DNA from: Ailurus styani
Taxonomy: Eukaryota; Chordata; Mammalia; Carnivora; Ailuridae
Length of the DNA: 64,000 bases
Assembly: GCA_002007465.1 (NCBI GenBank)
Contig: LNAC01000032.1
Span: 3,267,542-3,331,541, forward strand
Reading direction: 5' to 3'
Shown in pieces: positions 44,430-55,132 of the stretch. The notes beneath the pieces were generated by a model. That model had not been told where the DNA came from, ran no database searches, and saw only the letters and a list, made by a program, of their open reading frames with translations. Within the stretch, counting starts at the first letter, position 1. Each line of letters opens with the position of its first letter. Made by a program: the position numbers and the translations under genes.

Positions 44430-45495
44430 ATGAGAAGATAACCTATGGAATGTGAGAAAATATCTGCAAATCATATATCTAATAAGGGATTAATATTCAT
44501 AATATCTAAAGAACTCATACAACTCAAGAAAAAAAATAATCCAATCAATAAATGGGCAGAGGAATTGAACAGACAGTTCAAACGGTCAACAGGTACATCA
44601 TTAATCAGGGAAATGCAAATCAAATCCACAACGAGACATCCTTTCACACCTGTCAGAGTGGCAAGTGTTGGCAAGAATGTGGAGAAAAAGGAACCCTTGT
44701 GCACTATTGGTGGGAATGTAAACTGGTGCAGCAACTATGGAAAACAACTATGGAGGTTCCTCAAAAAATTAAAAACAACTATCATATGATCCAGCACTTC
44801 TATTTCTGGATATTTATCAGAAGGAAATGAAATCATTATCTTGAAAAGATATAAACACCCCCATGCTCATTGCAACATCATTTTTTTAAACAATAGCCAA
44901 GACATGGAAACAATCTAAATGTCCATCAATGAATGAATGGATAGAGAAAACTTGATATATATAAACGCACACACACACACAATGGAATATTATTCCACCA
45001 TAAAAAAGAAGGAAATCCTGCCATTTGTGACAACATGGATAGAACTTGAGGGCATATTATGCTAAGTGAAACAAGTCAGATAGAGAAAAGCAAATACTGT
45101 ACAACCTCATTTATAGGTAGAATTTTTAAAAAGCCTGAACTCATAGATAGATATAGAGAACAGATTAGTTATTGTCAGAGGCAGGTAAGGGGGTGAAGTG
45201 GGTGATGGTGATCAAAAGATACAAACTTCTAGTTATTCCAATTATAAATAAATCCTGGGGATGTAATGTACAGCTTGGTGATTGTAGTTAACAGTACTGT
45301 ATTATATATTTGAAAGTTGCTAACAGAATAAATCTTAAAAGTTCACAGCACTAGAAAAAATATTGTAACTATGTGTGATGATGAATGTTGACTAAACTTA
45401 TTGTGGCAGTCATTTTGCAATATATACCTATATCAAATAATTATGTTGTACACTTAACACTAAAAATATATGTAAATTTTACCTCAATATAAAAA
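44430..45495 (+). mobile_element. Ancient L1 3' portion (L1MA/MB-like)
   Basis: AACCTATGGAATGTGAGAAAATATCTGCAAATCATATATC is followed by AAAGAACTCATACAACTCAAG, AATAAATGGGCAGAGGAATTGAACAG and CAAGTGTTGGCAAGAATGTGGAG. These are the C-terminal part of ORF2 (decayed reading GTLVHYWWECKLVQQLWKT). The 3' UTR follows with TGTACAGCTTGGTGATTGTAGTTAACAGTACTGTATTATATATTTG and ACCTCAATATAAAAAAA. A (CA)n run stands at 44967-44981. The two overlapping frames of 92 and 114 codons are remnants of ORF2, broken by frameshifts. Confidence 0.9.
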
Positions 45496-45876
45496 AATTC
45501 TACATTTAAGTGAGATCATTACAAAAAAGATAAAAACTTTTCATATGTTTCACAATTTTTTGCACCCTTTTTATATCCAATGGTTAGGAAGATGTGTAAT
45601 AACTTAAAAGTTCCTACATATTCAGTAAAACTTAAAACAGAGTTTGTGTTATATTCAACACAACTGTACCTACATACATTTGAAAGATGATGTAAATCTT
45701 TCTCTTTAATTTTTCTCTTTTAAATCTTTCTCTTTAATATGTGATATGTATAATATATAACATGTAATATATGTTTAACATATACTAAGATTATGTTTTG
45801 TAGTCACTTCATGGTCAAATCTTAGTGCATGTACATAATTATGGACCATTTGCTGCAATTACCCACAGTATTTTTA

Positions 45877-46102
45877 TTTTATTTTAAATTTATTTTTATT
45901 TTATTTATTTTTTTAAGATTGTATTTATTTATTTGGCAGAGAGAGAGAAAGCACAAGTAGACAGAGCGGCAGGCAGAGGGAGAGAAAGAAGCAGGTTCTC
46001 CACTGGGCAGGGAGCCCGATGTGGGACTCGATCCCAGGACCCTGGGATAATGACCTGAGCTGAAGGCAGCCGCTTAACCGACTAAGCCACCCAGGCGCCC
46101 CT
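45877..46102 (-). mobile_element. CAN-SINE, inverted
   Basis: A T-rich (ATTTT)n start and AAGATTGTATTTATTTATTTGGCAG run on to AACCGACTAAGCCACCCAGGCGCCC. The 16-bp target duplication ACCCACAGTATTTTTA is perfect (45861-45876 and 46103-46118). Confidence 0.95.
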
Positions 46103-46205
46103 ACCCACAGTATTTTTAAATACCACATCTCCATAGCCTGTCATGGCTTTATTTTGAAATTTGTTTCTTACAGTCCTAGAAATGTATGATTTAATACTGG
46201 GTTTC

Positions 46206-46412
46206 TTTTTTTTTTTTTAAGATTTTATTTATTCATTTGACACAGAGAGAGAGATTACAAGTAGGCAGAGAGGCAGGCAGAGAGAGAGGAGAGAGGAGGA
46301 AGCAGGCTCCCCACTGAGCAGAGAGCCCGATGTGGGCCTCGATCCCAGGACCCTGGGATCATGACCTGAGCCGAAGGCAGCGACTTTAACCCATTGAGCC
46401 ACCCAGGTGCCC
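46206..46412 (-). mobile_element. CAN-SINE, inverted
   Basis: Poly(T) and AAGATTTTATTTATTCATTTGACACAG run on to AACCCATTGAGCCACCCAGGTGCCC. The 14-bp target duplication TAATACTGGGTTTC is perfect (46192-46205 and 46413-46426). It lies only about 100 bp from the previous SINE, in the same orientation. Confidence 0.96.
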
Positions 46413-46426
46413 TAATACTGGGTTTC

Positions 46427-46880
46427 AACCATAATGGTCAACATACCTTCAAAATATATTGTGTTCTAGCCTTTGCACATTAGAACAGATATGCCTGGAC
46501 CCCAGCTGCTGTGATTTATTCTGATGGAGATTTGGGCTGCTGTAAGACTCGGTGTAGTCCTCCTGGAATGCAGGACGCACTTTGGATCTCAGAACAGTGT
46601 GCATACAATTGGCTAAGGATCAGAGGTCTGGCTGCAATGGATAGATCAGGGCCCTCTGAGAGCAATTTTAATTTCAGGTATCTTAGATCTTGGAGGATAT
46701 TGCCAAAATATTTTTTATTCTTTCAAAACATTCAGATTTTTTTCCCTCCCCTCACTTTTTCAATCTAGAAAATCCCAAAGGAACTTTAAAAATAAAATAT
46801 ATTTTCAAAACAAAATATTTTCTCTCCATCATAGGAGAAACAGCTGTTTATCACTGGGTTATTCAGTCAGAATATATCCA
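46427..46880. other. Unique DNA
   Basis: The frame at 46511-46768 has no domain-like pattern. No repeat family was recognised. Confidence 0.35.
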
Positions 46881-46883
46881 TAA

Positions 46884-46914
46884 TGTGTGTGTGTGTGTGT
46901 GTATACACACACAA
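46884..46914. repeat. TG/CA palindromic microsatellite
   Basis: (TG)n changes to (CA)n across a TATA centre, giving a 20-bp perfect palindrome at 46894-46913 (TGTGTGTGTATACACACACA). AT-rich TATATA sequence follows to about 46995. Confidence 0.95.
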
Positions 46915-47714
46915 ATATATATGATATATAATTTACATATATTTTGTTTTAGTGTTAAGTGCATATAGATATTTTTATATATAAATATATATTTTTCACA
47001 TTTTGAGAGGGTGCAAGTAATTGATGTGATATATTTTCAACCAGGACTTCGCTCTGAGATTAAAGAAAATTTCATGTCATTTACTTCATCATTTACTAAC
47101 TCAGGAAAAACCTTCATGGTTACAAATTCCTGCCCAAATATCAACTTCTTCTCATACATCAGGAATGCAGTTTCCCAAGGAACAACTTTCAGGAAAATGT
47201 TCTATTCTTTTAAGTCTTGGTTTCTTGTCTTTGAATCTCCAAACAGTTTTTGCAAATCCAAGGTATGTCTTACTTTTTCAGCTAACTAATTCAACAAATT
47301 TGGTTGATCTCCACACCAGGCACCGTGTTAGTCTGTGAGGAGTCCCTGACTAGTGGGAGAAGAACAGCCTCAATGCCTTGATACCAGATTCTTGTCTTCA
47401 ATGGTAACCCTCATTTTCCTTTTAAAAGTATCAGAGGTTCCTCTGTCTTATGTATCAAGCAGGACTCCTCACACAGAACAGTGGTCATCTCCCTATCATA
47501 GCTCAGCCCAGATTTTTCTGAATGACTTCTCATTGCTGTTTGTGAGTGGCAGAACAGTTCTATAAAATTAGTCCAAGGGTATCATTTTCCTAAAAGAAAT
47601 GAGTCAGTGATGCCCCTTAGTATACACACAGTATTGTGAACAATAGAAAAGCAGACAGATCCGTTGCTCTGTTTTAGTTAAAATGTAAATAGACCTTTTT
47701 TGCAGCAGAGCTTA

Positions 47715-47880
47715 GTAGAAAGAGCTTGGACATAGAGCTTCTTTCTAATTCTGTCATAGAGCTATATGACCTTGAGCAAGGTCCTCTTTTGCCCTCAGTG
47801 TCTGGATGTGATAAATTGGAATAATATTACCTGACTTATACAGTTGAATATTCAGAAATGGTACAGTGCAGCAATATAGA
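47715..47880 (+). mobile_element. Possible MIR fossil
   Basis: AGAAAGAGCTTGGACATAGAG is followed by TCATAGAGCTATATGACCTTGAGCAAGGTCC and GATAAATTGGAATAATATTACCTGACTTATACAG. It follows the MIR left half and core. Confidence 0.55.
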
Positions 47881-48026
47881 TAGTAACTATTATATAAAAA
47901 TATGTACATTCTATATTCCAGGATGATTATGGAATCAGTATGGATTAACCTGGACACAAGTTTATTTGCCAAGTGCCTATTTCTTTATCAAATAGCAATT
48001 TATTCAGTAATCTCTCTAAATTGTGA

Positions 48027-48053
48027 TGTGTGTGTGTGTGTGTGTGTGTGTGT
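48027..48053. repeat. TG microsatellite
   Basis: Thirteen uninterrupted TG units on the plus strand. Confidence 0.97.
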
Positions 48054-49464
48054 TACATTCATATATAACATTCTAAACAAAAACTGGTAGGGGAAATAGA
48101 GAAACCCAGCTTCAGAATATAGCATTTCAGAGGCTTGAAAGAACTCCTTGATGTATAATTTATTGCCCAGAAGGGAAAAGGAAGATAGTTTAGCAAAAGA
48201 GAGGCTTTATCATTATGTTTGATTTTCATGCACCCTTTTTCCTTTCACATAAAGTTGGGGTTATTTTGTACCTTTTGACCCCTGATTGCCTGCTCCAATA
48301 ACAAACATGGTGCTAGTTCCATGTTCTGTCATGCAAACGAATACAGTAATACGGCATTTAGCGTAATCTGGTTGCCTAACACTTAGAAACATTATTGTAC
48401 TTAGAGTAACCAAAATTTAACTTTCCTTTTCCTTAAACATGGAGAGTTTTTTTTAAACTCATTTCGGACCTGAGAGACACCTAGGTTTTTATATCTATGA
48501 CTGGCTTTTGTCCAAATGTCATGTAAGGAATTTATTAATATTACTATAATACTTCAGAGGACTGTGGAATGTACATTCTAGGCAGATTTTTTAGGCTCTG
48601 TGGGGGGGGAAAGGAAAGAGCAGAGATGATGGTGTGGTGGAATTCTCTTCTCTGCAGGAGGGAGGAAGAGAATTTTCTTTATGCCACTCTTTCCAGCTGA
48701 GACTCTACAGCAGTGCCAGGGGCATCCTAACATATTATTAGATTATTCGTTTTTACATAAGGTACTCATATTTTTCCAATGACTCAGAAGGAATTTAATA
48801 AGAATTTAAAAAATGTATTTGTGACAATAGAAATGTAGAAACTAATATATTTTGTATACATATTTCTTGGGCAAGCCAGTACTATTTTGGTAAAATAATA
48901 AAAATATTTCATACTTCATTGTGAATACTTTGAAGGACACTTCATTTTTTGTTTTGTTTCAGCTATTTGGAAATATTACTTACTATCTCCTGTAGGTATA
49001 AAGAAAGTTTTATTTAATATTTGTAAAGTTCTTAAAGTAATGGGAAAATTGACATAGGTGAATCAAAGACATTGAGAGTACTTGATGTATTTTATGAGAA
49101 TTTGCTCCAATATTTACCCATTTAAGAACATTTCATTTAACTTAATCACCAAATTCAAAGGTCTTTGCCTGGTCTGTTCTTGACCTATTTCCAGCATTTG
49201 TTGGGAGTTTTCCTCCTCTTTCTTATTGAAACCTCACTCTTCCTTCGGCCCTTAAAACATGCTCCTCCCTAGATGTGCTGATTTTTTACCTATTGTCTCT
49301 CAACTCCAATAGACTCTTTTTTACTCTGCTACATGAAGCTCAGCATGGAGCTCCAGAAATAACTTTTCCCAGAGCTCCTTCCTTATCAGCTGACTCCTGC
49401 TAGGCTCTGCCAGTAGAGGGCCCTAGAGAGAGGTGTTGAAAGTTGAGCAGAGAGAGCAGGGTTT
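48054..49464. other. Unique AT-rich DNA
   Basis: No exon or repeat family was recognised. A G8 run stands at 48602-48609. Confidence 0.35.
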
Positions 49465-49535
49465 TGTTTGTTTTTAAAATTTTTGAGTATCCGTGACATG
49501 CAATGTTACATTAATTTCGGGTATATAACATAGTG
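49465..49535 (-). mobile_element. Possible L1 3'-end scrap, inverted
   Basis: TTTGAGTATCCGTGACATGCAATGTTACATTAATTTCGGGTATATAACATAGTGG follows the L1 phrase 'caatgttatattagtttcaggtgtacaacatagtgattc'. Confidence 0.45.
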
Positions 49536-49559
49536 GTTTTCTTTCTGTTTTTCCAATAC

Positions 49560-50070
49560 AAAGAAAAACATTGTTCCCGCAAAAGCAGGCAGTCAGCTCC
49601 TCTCCAGCTTCCAGCTTCTTTTGCCAATTTTAGCTCCTATGGGTACCCAGAACGTGCTTCATTCAAACGCTGGAGTATGAGGTGCTCCTGTATTCCCTCA
49701 CATGCTGGGACACCCTCTTCCGGGCATCTGTTAAACTGTGTACCCTCCACAGAGTTCCTGGCACTTGCTAGACTAGAGGTCTGAGAACTAGCTTCAGGGA
49801 GCTTTCCCCAAAGGACCAAACACCAGGTCTAGGCTCTTCTTCCCAATTCTAGGTTCTAGCACTACCACCTCTTCTCCTTTGCTTTTCCAGCCCCGGGGAC
49901 AGTAGCCCCTTTTTGCACTTATTAATTTCTGTGCAGGCTCAGCATCTTTTTCCTGTTCCTGCAGCAATCTAATACCTATTAACCAATGCCCTGTATTAAT
50001 GCCCAGAAATTTCAGAAAATTTCAGAAATACCTAGGGCATTCTGTGTTTTCCTTAGTGTGGTCACAGTTC
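49560..50070 (+). mobile_element. Possible ancient LTR fossil
   Basis: GCTTCAGGGAGC, GGGACAGTAGCCCC and CCAATGCCCTGTATTAATGCC, ending near TACCTAGGGCATTCTGTGTTTTCC, recall a mammalian LTR 3' half ('ggtagcagctttctgctgttgctaatctct ... ctgtttcctgc'). I cannot name the family and boundaries are unsure. No coding sequence is seen. Confidence 0.3.
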
Positions 50071-50549
50071 TCTCTTTGCTCTGCCTCCTTTATTGGACCC
50101 TTCTTCTGCTGCTGCCCCAGGTTTCTCTTCTTGGCCTATTTCGTCCTGCATGTACACCTGAACGTCAAAATCTGTATATCAAAGTTCTGTCAATTTCATA
50201 GACAAATCTGTATATCAAAGGTCTGATCTAATCCCTCAGCTTCAGACATTACATCTCTACCAGTTCACATTATCAACTGCTTACTGAACATTTTTGCTGG
50301 GATTTCCTATCAACTGAACACATTTAATAAACCCCAGGTCAAATATTCATGTTTCACATGCCATTTCTATGCTTCAGCACATAACTCCTCCTCAGATTTG
50401 CTTGTTTGAATCAGTGATACCTCAATGGTCCCAGTCAGGGAGACTCATACTTTGCAATTTTAAAATTATTTTCTCTTATTAGACTCTCATATATGGTCAG
50501 TAATAATATCATCTAGGTTATTTTTTACACTATATTTTTCATTTATCTT

Positions 50550-50990
50550 TTACTTACCCACTACCGCCACACTACCCTAATTTAGATCCTTATTACCTTC
50601 ACTCTTTGATAACTTAGATAACATCCATGCTGGTTTACTTTTTCCACAACTGTTCTCTTCTGTATATTGCTACCAGCCTGATTTGCAGAAACCCTGAAAT
50701 TCTCTTCCACAAAACTTCAGTGGTTTTCTCAGCCCACATTAAAATCAAAACTCTTCTGCTGGAAATCTCACTTCAATAAATGCTTGGCCTTGTATCTCAC
50801 CATTACCTACGATGAAATCTCTACTTTAGGAAACTGGTTTTCTCAGTGACTCCCACTTTTCTCTCCTTCCATCTCTATAGAATGCTCTTCTTTGAGAAGC
50901 CTTCCAGAAACCTGTCAGACAGAACTGATCTCTCCCCATGAGGGACTTTGCCTGGGAATCACTTCTCTGTATCACCTATTTGGCACTAGT
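50550..50990 (+). mobile_element. L2 LINE fossil
   Basis: TGCTACCAGCCTGATTTGCAG is followed by AAACTTCAGTGGTTTTCTCAGCC, AAAATCAAAACTCTTCTGCTGG and GAGAAGCCTTCCAGAAACC. This is the order in the L2 3' region ('acttcagtggctccccactgcccttaggatcaaatccaaactcctt'). Non-coding. Confidence 0.62.
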
Positions 50991-51321
50991 TGTGAGTTGG
51001 ATGCAATATTATAATGAGAAAATAGGGAAGTATATATTTAACAAATAACACAGTCATGCATGGCTGGCCATGCTGTGTATGTCAGGACCCTTAGGGATGT
51101 ATCTATCCAATTTTATGTTAATAAATTAAGAGGCAAAAAAAAAGTCTCTGAACTAACAATTCATTTTACTTCTTGGTAATAATATTTTTTTTTATTTTGA
51201 GGTCACTGAATTGATGTTATATTGCCTTAATGTTTTTTCGAGGTAGAATTTATTAATAAACCTTGATATTTCTTATTTTATGGAAGTATGTGCTCCATCA
51301 TTAATAATTCTAAAATTCTTG

Positions 51322-51517
51322 TTGGTTTTTTAAAAATTTATTTATTTATTTTAGAGAGAGAGAACATGAGCAGGGGGAGGAACAAAGGGAGAGGGATAAG
51401 CAGATTCCATGCTGAGTATGGAGACCCACAAGGGGCTCCATCCCACAACCCTGTGATCATGATCCAAGCTGAAATCAAGAGTCAGATGCTTAACCGACTG
51501 AGCCACTTAGGTGCCCC
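51322..51517 (-). mobile_element. CAN-SINE, inverted, older
   Basis: TTTTAAAAATTTATTTATTTATTTTAGAGAGAG runs on to GATGCTTAACCGACTGAGCCACTTAGGTGCCC. The target duplication is TAAAATTCTTG (51311-51321) and TAAAATTTTTG (51518-51528), with one mismatch. Confidence 0.93.
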
Positions 51518-51528
51518 TAAAATTTTTG

Positions 51529-53500
51529 CTTTGTATCAAGAGATCTGGTTGAAATAAGAAAATGTAACAAAAGCTGATATCAATTCTAGTACTTCTTAAA
51601 GACATATAAAATATTTTGGGGAAGTTTTGTTTGAGAAAATTTTCCTGCCATAACATATGTCCTTCCTTTCTTCCACATATGCTATAGTGACTCTTGCTCC
51701 TGAAAGCCAAGATTCTGATAGTGTCAGATTTTGTGATCAAATTCGGTAATGTCAAATCTCATTGTTAATTTGACCCCCCAGGTAAATATCAGGTTCTGTA
51801 GCATGTAGAGATTCTGAAGGCTTCAAGGGAAAAGGTTCTGCAGAGAAGGGTGTGTAAGGTTATATCATGAAAAGAATACCACCAACAAAACAATATGGAG
51901 CTACTTTGCCTCTACTTTTCTGAATAGTTTTCCATAATTCAACCTTTAGCCATGTACAGAGAAGTTGAGGGAAGAATTCTATAGAGAGGGCCTCAAAATA
52001 AGTGGAAAGATATCCTGAACTCTGTAGATTTGGAAGGAATCTAGAACAGCATAATATTTTGCTTTCAGAGACCTATGTTATAACTGTGTAATTTTAAAAC
52101 AATACACAAAAGCTAATCAAGCTCCTATTATATTTTAGGCCAGTTAATTATAAGCAGAGGCATTGAGTCCCCATGGATTGAAACTCTACACCTCCCACGG
52201 TATCTATTTTTACAATTAATATTTTAAGAGTCAAGATGGTCTTGTTATGTCTAATAACTGGATAATGAAATTTTAATTCATATAAATCTATGTCCAATAA
52301 TTAGATAATGAGCCCCGTAATTACAGAGTCCTCAATAAACATATAGATAAAAAACAACTAAAGTCTATACTGCTTTTATTCTGATCTGGTCTTCTGTGGG
52401 TAAGGTAAGCAAATGATAAATGTTTTTTCTCATTAAAATTCTTCATACACTTAAGGTTAGCAGATGGTCTTCGATTAATATAGTGAGCATGTTGCTGGTT
52501 TGCCCAACAGTCCCAGCATAAGTCAATTGTCCTGGCAGAATCTGTCATTGCCACCATCTCCCTTTCCTCTGAAAAGTTTTCCAGATTTAAAACTTGCAAA
52601 TTATGTAGTCAACCTACCCATTAATCTTCTCTTATTCTGTCCAAATAATCCAATATGTAAGCCCCTTTTAAAGGGATCTTCACTGTTTTTTCTCTAAATC
52701 ATCTCAGTGATGAAGCAGGTTGCAATTTCTTCCCCTTAACAGTGTGGAGATATTTCAGGGCTCAAGGTAGCTGCTTTGGGAAAAGGGAGCCCTAATTACA
52801 GTTACTGAAAGAGGACAATGAATGAGCAAATGGCAGGGGAGGAGGGTTTGTGAGTGACGGTACTTGGAGGGAGGGAGGAAGGGTGCCACTGAAGAGTTTA
52901 TGATAAGCAGATGAATTCTAGTTCAAGAAATCAAACACCACCTATTTCAATTCCCATCAGAGGTTCAATTAGAAATAGAATCCTATCCTTCTTTGCTTCC
53001 TGCCCCACACTGGCGTGTTGTCATGGGCCATGCACTATTTAAACAGCTGCAGAGTCTCACCTCAGGGGTGACTGAATTGCATTGGTGATGTTGATCCCTG
53101 TATGGAGCTAAAACTGAGAGGAAACATGATCATTTGTGGAATGACTTAGGAACTGAGGGTGACTTAAGTGCTCTGTGTGAGGATAATGAGTTAAAGTCTA
53201 GAGAATGTGTAGTTGTAGTACCGGTTTTGCTGAGGAAACCCGAGTGTTAGACTTCCTCTTTTTAGTGCGAACTGAGAATGAAGGACAGCATAGACACAAA
53301 TATGCAAAATGTAAATTTTAAAAATTAAACCTATGAACACTCAAATCTACATTTGAGTCTCTGGTATAAGGAAATGGAAAGGTACCAGTTGCTTATATTC
53401 TTTTTCTGCAGTTTTCCGTCCTCCTTTTCATGCTCTGCCTCTATTCCTAGTATTATCACCTCGCATTTAATACACTTGTGAATGAGCAGTCACCTGCTCC
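51529..53500. other. Unique DNA, 2 kb
   Basis: No exon or repeat family was recognised. A G-rich patch (GGAGGGAGGGAGGAAGGG) stands near 52866-52884. The frames at 52321-52697 overlap on both strands and have no domain. Confidence 0.4.
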
Positions 53501-53521
53501 TCATATCCATGTGTTCTAGTC

Positions 53522-53691
53522 CAGTGGTTCGCAAGCTGTATCATGTGTTATGAACACCACAGACTGTAAGGGCCCCACTCCCTGAATTCCTGATTCCACA
53601 GTTTTGGAGTAGAGCTCCAGAAGAGCCCTGTGTCCCATGTTCCAAGATGGCATTGTTACTGCATCCTGGGGACCACACTTGCTAACCACTG
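53522..53691. mobile_element. MER5A-like hAT (Charlie) DNA transposon fossil
   Basis: The ends form inverted repeats: CAGTGGTTCGCAAGC on the left and CTAACCACTG on the right, with CCTGGGGACCACACTTGC near the right end. Flanking 8-mers TTCTAGTC and CTCTAGAA share TCTAG, as expected for hAT 8-bp duplications near CTCTAGAG. It is non-autonomous, 170 bp. The 139-codon minus-strand frame over it is not supported as a gene. Confidence 0.75.
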
Positions 53692-54779
53692 CTCTAGAAA
53701 TTCCGTATCTTACCGAAAGACTTAGCAAAGGTAAACTGCTGAGAGGGAAAAGGGAAATGCAAATGCCAATGCATTCTCTGGGAAGAGCGTATAAGGGGGA
53801 AGCCCTGGCTACCTCATTCAGGCTCAGCGAAGGCTCATCACCATTCCTCCCGCCATGATGTCCTCCATCCACCAACCCTGCCTCTTTCCTTGGAATTTGT
53901 TGCTGGGGGTCACTTCTCAAAGCATTCTGAAACAAATGCTCTATTCACTGAACTTGGATTTATTGTGTAAGTGAATTCATGGATATGAGAATATTAAGTA
54001 AGAATAACTATATTAATAACTGGATTTGAAATGTTTGGTGATGTATTGTTAACTGTTGTGAAGGTAACGTACATTAAAATCAGCCTCTGTACATGATGGC
54101 ATGAAAGACGGTGACCTGACCTGGACTTGGTCTCTCCCAGAAACTTTGTGACATTGCATAGGAGCTGCGTGCGTTGTTTAGGGGCCACAGTACTTTCCTG
54201 CTGTGTGTGTTCAGTGTATTCAATTTACTCTTCTCAGGGCTGAACATGTCTGTCTTTTGATTTGTATTTCTTTTCATTTGCGACACTCTACTCTGTATTT
54301 TTTTCATCTTTTTGTCAGAGTCTTCTTCAATCTTACTACGTATTATCCTCAAATTTTTTACTTCTAATTGAACTCATTATTACCTTTATTTTACTCACTT
54401 TTAGTGCTATAATGATTTTTCCATCACTACTTTATCTCACCTCTTCTTTTATCCCCCACTCATACCTTTTTCAGTATCTTTTACAACACTATGGGATATT
54501 TTGTTATTTTTCTTTCTTTTTAGCTAGACCATTAAAATATAGAAGAAAAAAGCAAATTCATAGAAAATTAGGAATTAAGAAATGTATACTATAAAGGCTT
54601 AATAGTTTCATACTTTTAATTAATAAATTTAACTCCGAGCTTCTTGGCAGCTAAGCAAAAGGAGCTACAATCAGTTTACAGGAATCATATTCTCGCTTAA
54701 GGAGAAGACACACTAATTCTTTGTAAGGTCAAGCCAAAGTCTTGACTAGGTCTTTGTATGCAGGATTCTGGGTTGCATA
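53692..54779. other. Unique DNA
   Basis: No exon is supported. The 110-codon frame at 54262-54594 is AT-driven, with strings of Phe, Leu and Ser. Confidence 0.35.
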
Positions 54780-54793
54780 GTGGATGACATTTT

Positions 54794-55118
54794 TTATTTT
54801 TTTATTTTTTTTTTATTTTTTTTTTTAAAGCATTTTTTTTTTTTAAGATTTTATTTATTTATTTCACAGAGGGAGAGAGATCACAAGGAGGCAGAGAGGC
54901 AGGCAGACAGAGAGAGGGGGGAAGCAGGCTCCCCGCCGAGCAGGGAGCCCGATGCGGGCCTCGATCCCAGGACCCTGAGATCATGACCTGAGCCGAAAGC
55001 AGAGGCTTTAACCCACTGAGCCACCCAGGCGCCCNATGCGGGCCTCGATCCCAGGACCCTGAGATCATGACCTGAGCCGAAAGCAGAGGCTTTAACCCAC
55101 TGAGCCACCCAGGTGCCC
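54794..55118 (-). mobile_element. CAN-SINE, inverted, with assembly gap and duplicate end
   Basis: From T-rich DNA and AAGATTTTATTTATTTATTTCACAG the SINE runs in reverse to GAGCCACCCAGGCGCCC at 55034. An N follows at 55035. The last 83 bases of the SINE (54952-55034) are then repeated at 55036-55118 with a single difference (CAGGCGCCC against CAGGTGCCC). The 14-bp target duplication GTGGATGACATTTT flanks the whole (54780-54793 and 55119-55132). Without the repeat the SINE has normal length. Confidence 0.95.
55035..55035. other. Assembly gap (single N) inside a SINE
   Basis: The 83-bp left and right flanks are copies of each other with one mismatch, exactly as at 6097. The duplicate is most likely an unmerged contig overlap. 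Confidence 0.85.
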
Positions 55119-55132
55119 GTGGATGACATTTT

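Noticed and set aside
44445..44830. Overlapping frames with HYWWECKLVQQLWKT and LCTIGGNVNWC as a possible zinc-binding protein
   Set aside because: They are decayed frames of the C-terminal part of L1 ORF2, with 3' UTR downstream.
53516..53935. 139-codon minus-strand frame
   Set aside because: Its last 55 or so codons are a MER5A-like transposon fossil read backwards; the rest has no recognised domain.
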